Assembly: GCF_004025535.1 (NCBI RefSeq)
Contig: NZ_QJRG01000048.1
Span: 312,933-376,932 of the forward strand
Length of the DNA: 64,000 nucleotides
Source of the DNA: Pseudomonas alkylphenolica
GTDB taxonomy: Bacteria; Pseudomonadota; Gammaproteobacteria; Pseudomonadales; Pseudomonadaceae
Direction of reading: 5' to 3'
The translations under genes were made by a program, and so were the position numbers. Under the pieces are notes generated by a model. The model was not told the DNA's origin. It saw only the letters and a list, made by a program, of their open reading frames with translations, and searched no databases. Of this stretch, positions 61,411-64,000 are shown in pieces; position 1 is the stretch's first letter, and each line of letters begins with the position of its first letter.

Positions 61411-61633
61411 AACAGTCTCCCGGGTGAAGGCTTCACCCTCTGTCGGTGAGGAAGGGCCCTCGCCGTTGAGACCTATTTGAGGCGTGCCAGGTATCGACGA
61501 TGTGTCTGGAACTCGCCGGTTTATCTCAGCACGTATCAATTGCCACAGCAGATACACTGCAATACAAACCCCGGAGCGCGAGCGCTACCGGGCTCTGTAC
61601 ACTTCGGGCCAAGCACTGGAACAGGAGCCGGGC

Positions 61634-62374
61634 ATGGATCATGTCGACCACGTATTGATTGTCGATGACGACCGCGAAATCAGAGAACTGGTAGGCAACT
61701 ACCTGAAGAAGAATGGCCTGCGCACCTCGATCGTCGCCGATGGCCGGCAGATGCGCGCGTTTCTGGAGAGCAACGCGGTCGACCTGATCGTGCTCGACAT
61801 CATGATGCCCGGCGACGACGGCCTGCTGTTGTGTCGCGAACTGCGCGCCGGCAAGCACAAGGCGACGCCCGTGCTGATGCTGACCGCCCGCAATGACGAA
61901 ACCGACCGCATCATCGGTCTCGAAATGGGCGCCGACGACTACCTGAGCAAGCCCTTTTCCGCCCGCGAACTGCTGGCCCGCATCAACGCCGTGCTGCGCC
62001 GAACGCGGATGCTGCCGCCCAACCTCAACATCAGCGAAAGCAGCCGCCTGATCGGCTTTGGCCATTGGCGCCTGGACACCACCGCGCGCCACCTGCTCGA
62101 TGCCGACAATACCCTTGTCGCCCTGAGTGGCGCCGAATACCGCTTGCTGCGGGTGTTTCTCGACCATCCCCAACGGGTACTGAGCCGCGAGCAGCTGCTC
62201 AACCTGACCCAGGGCCGAGAGGCGGACATCTTTGACCGCTCGATCGACCTGCTGGTCAGCCGCCTGCGCCAGCGCCTGCAGGATGACGCCCGGGAACCTG
62301 CCTACATCAAGACCGTGCGCAGTGAAGGCTATGTGTTCTCGCTAGCGGTTCAGCTGGTCGAGCCCTCGTCATGA
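61634..62374 (+). CDS. OmpR-family response regulator
   Basis: A 246-residue DNA-binding response regulator. The ATG at 61634 follows CAGGAG. The receiver (about 5-120) has the acidic pair VDDD (residues 10-13), phospho-acceptor Asp55 in LIVLDIMMPG and the conserved Lys in YLSKPF. The C-terminal winged helix (about 145-240) has the OmpR patterns LSGAEYRLLRVFLDHPQRVL, IDLLVSRLRQRL and IKTVRSEGYVFS. It overlaps the kinase gene by 4 bases and is its cognate partner. The signal is unknown; the divergent DUF2790 gene is a likely target. Confidence 0.95.
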   Translation: MDHVDHVLIVDDDREIRELVGNYLKKNGLRTSIVADGRQMRAFLESNAVDLIVLDIMMPGDDGLLLCRELRAGKHKATPVLMLTARNDETDRIIGLEMGADDYLSKPFSARELLARINAVLRRTRMLPPNLNISESSRLIGFGHWRLDTTARHLLDADNTLVALSGAEYRLLRVFLDHPQRVLSREQLLNLTQGREADIFDRSIDLLVSRLRQRLQDDAREPAYIKTVRSEGYVFSLAVQLVEPSS

Positions 62375-63699
62375 AGCTGCAGCTACGCTGGCCGCACACC
62401 CTGGCGGCACGTCTGGCACTGATCTTCTTCACTGGCCTGGTGCTGGCTTACGGGCTGTCGTTCAGCTTTCAGTTTTATGAACGCTATGTCAGTTCGCGTT
62501 CGATGATGCTGGTCAACCTGCAGCAGGACGTATCGACGACGGTCGCCATCCTCAATCGCTTGCCCGCTGACGAACGTGCCGCCTGGCTGCCGCGCCTGGA
62601 ACGTCGCACCCACCGCTACCGGCTTGATGAAGGGACAGCGGGTCAGCCGCTGACGTTGAGCCAAGCGCCGATGGCGGCACAGGCTATCTACACTGCCATC
62701 GGCCATCAGTATCCATTGAGTTTCCAGAACATTCCCGGGCCAAACCCGCACTTTCAGGTGCACCTGCGCCTGAGCGACGGCAAACCGCTGACCGTGGATG
62801 TCACGCCGGCGCCCATACCGCTGTCGGCCTGGTTGCCAGCGGTATTGCTCGTGCAATTGGCACTGTTGCTGCTGTGTACCTGGCTGGCAGTCAAGACTGC
62901 CATCGGCCCGCTGACGCGCCTGGCCCGTGCCGTCGACAGCCTGGACCCGAATGTACCCGGCCCACGGCTGGAGGAAAGCGGCCCGCGAGAAGTGCTGTAC
63001 GCCGCCTTGGCGTTCAACTCACTGCAGGCACGCATTGCCGCCTACCTCAAAGAGCGCATGCAGCTGCTGGCGGCCATCTCCCACGACCTGCAGACACCGA
63101 TCACGCGCATGAAGCTGCGGGTTGAAGTGATGGACAGCTCTCACGAGAAAGACAAGCTCTGGAGCGACCTGGAGGCCATGGAGCACCTGGTGCGCGAGGG
63201 CGTTGCCTATGCCCGAAGCATCGACGGCAGCACCGAAGCCAGCTGCCGGATCAACCTCGATGCGTTTCTCGACAGCCTGGTGCTCGACTACCAGGACAGC
63301 GGCCAACAGGTGACGCTTGGCAGCACCTGCGGCGCGTTGCTCAACACCCGCCCACATGCCTTGCGCCGGGTGTTGGTGAACCTGATCGACAACGCGCTCA
63401 AGTTCGCCGACAGCGCCCAGCTGGAGGTTGCTTCGGGCAACAACCGCAGCACATTGATCCGGGTCATGGACAACGGCCCCGGCATTCCTGACACCGAGCT
63501 CACTGAAGTCCTCAAGCCGTATTACCGGGTGGAAGGCTCGCGCAACCGCAGCACTGGCGGTACTGGCCTGGGCCTGGCAATCGCCCATCAGCTGACCCAG
63601 GCCATCGGCGGTACCTTGACACTGAGCAATCGTGACAGCGGAGGCTTGTGCGCGCTTATTGAACTGCCTGCACAACTGAATGCAACGCAGAGCGCCTGA
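62371..63699 (+). CDS. Sensor histidine kinase, EnvZ-like
   Basis: A 442-residue membrane sensor kinase. Two membrane helices (about 11-31, and about 150-172 in WLPAVLLVQLALLLLCTWLA) flank a periplasmic sensor of about 115 residues. A HAMP linker follows, then the H-box AAISHDLQTPITRMKLRVEV with phospho-His238. The ATPase domain has LVNLIDNALKFAD (N-box), DNGPGIPDTEL (G1) and GTGLGLAIAHQ (G2). It overlaps the response regulator by 4 bases (ATGA). All catalytic elements are intact, in contrast to the degenerate regulator at 12341-14017. The input is unknown. Confidence 0.95.
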   Translation: MKLQLRWPHTLAARLALIFFTGLVLAYGLSFSFQFYERYVSSRSMMLVNLQQDVSTTVAILNRLPADERAAWLPRLERRTHRYRLDEGTAGQPLTLSQAPMAAQAIYTAIGHQYPLSFQNIPGPNPHFQVHLRLSDGKPLTVDVTPAPIPLSAWLPAVLLVQLALLLLCTWLAVKTAIGPLTRLARAVDSLDPNVPGPRLEESGPREVLYAALAFNSLQARIAAYLKERMQLLAAISHDLQTPITRMKLRVEVMDSSHEKDKLWSDLEAMEHLVREGVAYARSIDGSTEASCRINLDAFLDSLVLDYQDSGQQVTLGSTCGALLNTRPHALRRVLVNLIDNALKFADSAQLEVASGNNRSTLIRVMDNGPGIPDTELTEVLKPYYRVEGSRNRSTGGTGLGLAIAHQLTQAIGGTLTLSNRDSGGLCALIELPAQLNATQSA

Positions 63700-63704
63700 G
63701 GACG

Positions 63705-64000
63705 TCAGAAACGCTCATCGCCTATCGCTGGCAAGGTCAGCTCGCTGACGAAGCTGGCCGACGACAGGCTCAATGCCATGCGCACCACCTGGACTACGTC
63801 ATGCACCGGAATCAACTGCCCTTCACCGTGCTGTTCGGCAATGTCTCGCGGTGTGGACAGCAGATCGTCGGTGTTCAGGTAGCCCAGGTTCAGGCAGGTC
63901 ACCCCCAGGTTCTGTTGTCGATAGCCTTCGCGCAGGGCATCGGCAATACCCCGCAGGGCGAACTTGGAAGCACCGAAGGTCACTTCCGGCCGGCCACTTC
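63705..64000 (-). CDS. Short-chain dehydrogenase, 5' cut by window edge
   Basis: The last 98 residues of an SDR; the frame continues past base 64000. The readable part starts with SGRPEVTFGASKFALRGIAD and continues NLGYLNTDDLLSTPRDIAEQ, ending in ELTLPAIGDERF. The ASK segment is the YxxxK active site of classical SDRs, but the tyrosine position reads Phe (TFGASK). Either the enzyme is altered or inactive, or it belongs to a divergent subgroup. It converges with the histidine kinase gene, 5 bases apart. Confidence 0.8.
   Translation of the reverse strand, partial: SGRPEVTFGASKFALRGIADALREGYRQQNLGVTCLNLGYLNTDDLLSTPRDIAEQHGEGQLIPVHDVVQVVRMALSLSSASFVSELTLPAIGDERF

Overview
The window is chromosomal DNA from a Pseudomonas, most likely of the P. 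putida / P. fluorescens group. The evidence is high GC with strong Shine-Dalgarno sites, several families typical of the genus (DUF2388, DUF2790, DUF2970, DUF934 beside a sulfite reductase, DUF6543-NEL proteins), a periplasmic cis-trans fatty acid isomerase next to metH, and one REP-type palindrome. I saw no rRNA, tRNA, CRISPR array, insertion sequence or prophage.

Bases 1-12312 are a tight operon around a giant repeat adhesin whose 5' end lies outside the window. It is followed by a TolC-like outer-membrane lipoprotein, a small periplasmic adaptor, an adaptor with a GAF-like cytoplasmic head, and a fusion of an M50 (site-2-protease-like) membrane metalloprotease to an HlyD-type adaptor. The last four genes overlap by 17, 8 and 4 bases. 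No ABC ATPase is visible and the adhesin lacks RTX repeats, so this looks like an unusual tripartite exporter. A convergent hybrid regulator (12341-14017) with degenerate receiver and kinase domains is divergent from a classical autotransporter adhesin (14171-18352).

Bases 18468-18702 hold a near-perfect LexA (SOS) box in front of a 64-residue coiled-coil protein. Then come napEDABC (periplasmic nitrate reductase) with an upstream Anr/FNR-like site, two small secreted proteins, a PotE-like antiporter with a solute-binding protein, a Tat-exported aldo/keto reductase with an MFS transporter, a pqiA-pqiA-pqiB-pqiC lipid-transport operon, an AI-2E family permease, nfuA, an acyltransferase, cti and metH.

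Bases 41580-56082 carry two very large toxin- or effector-like genes on the minus strand, separated by a 36-residue membrane protein, a periplasmic binding protein and the sulfite reductase pair cysI-DUF934. The first (1820 aa) ends in a domain that resembles Dam/D12-class adenine methyltransferases but has lost the DPPY motif. The second (1733 aa) is a DUF6543-LRR-NEL E3 ubiquitin ligase whose ribosome-binding site lies inside a perfect 14-bp hairpin.

The right end has sohB, a cluster of histidine phosphatase, SCP2, APH-type phosphotransferase and SDR genes that looks like lipid or acyl-CoA metabolism, a DipZ-like thioredoxin, a DUF2790 protein, an OmpR/EnvZ-type two-component pair, and the end of an SDR gene cut by the window edge. 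All numbers and motif matches were read by eye; no database search was run.
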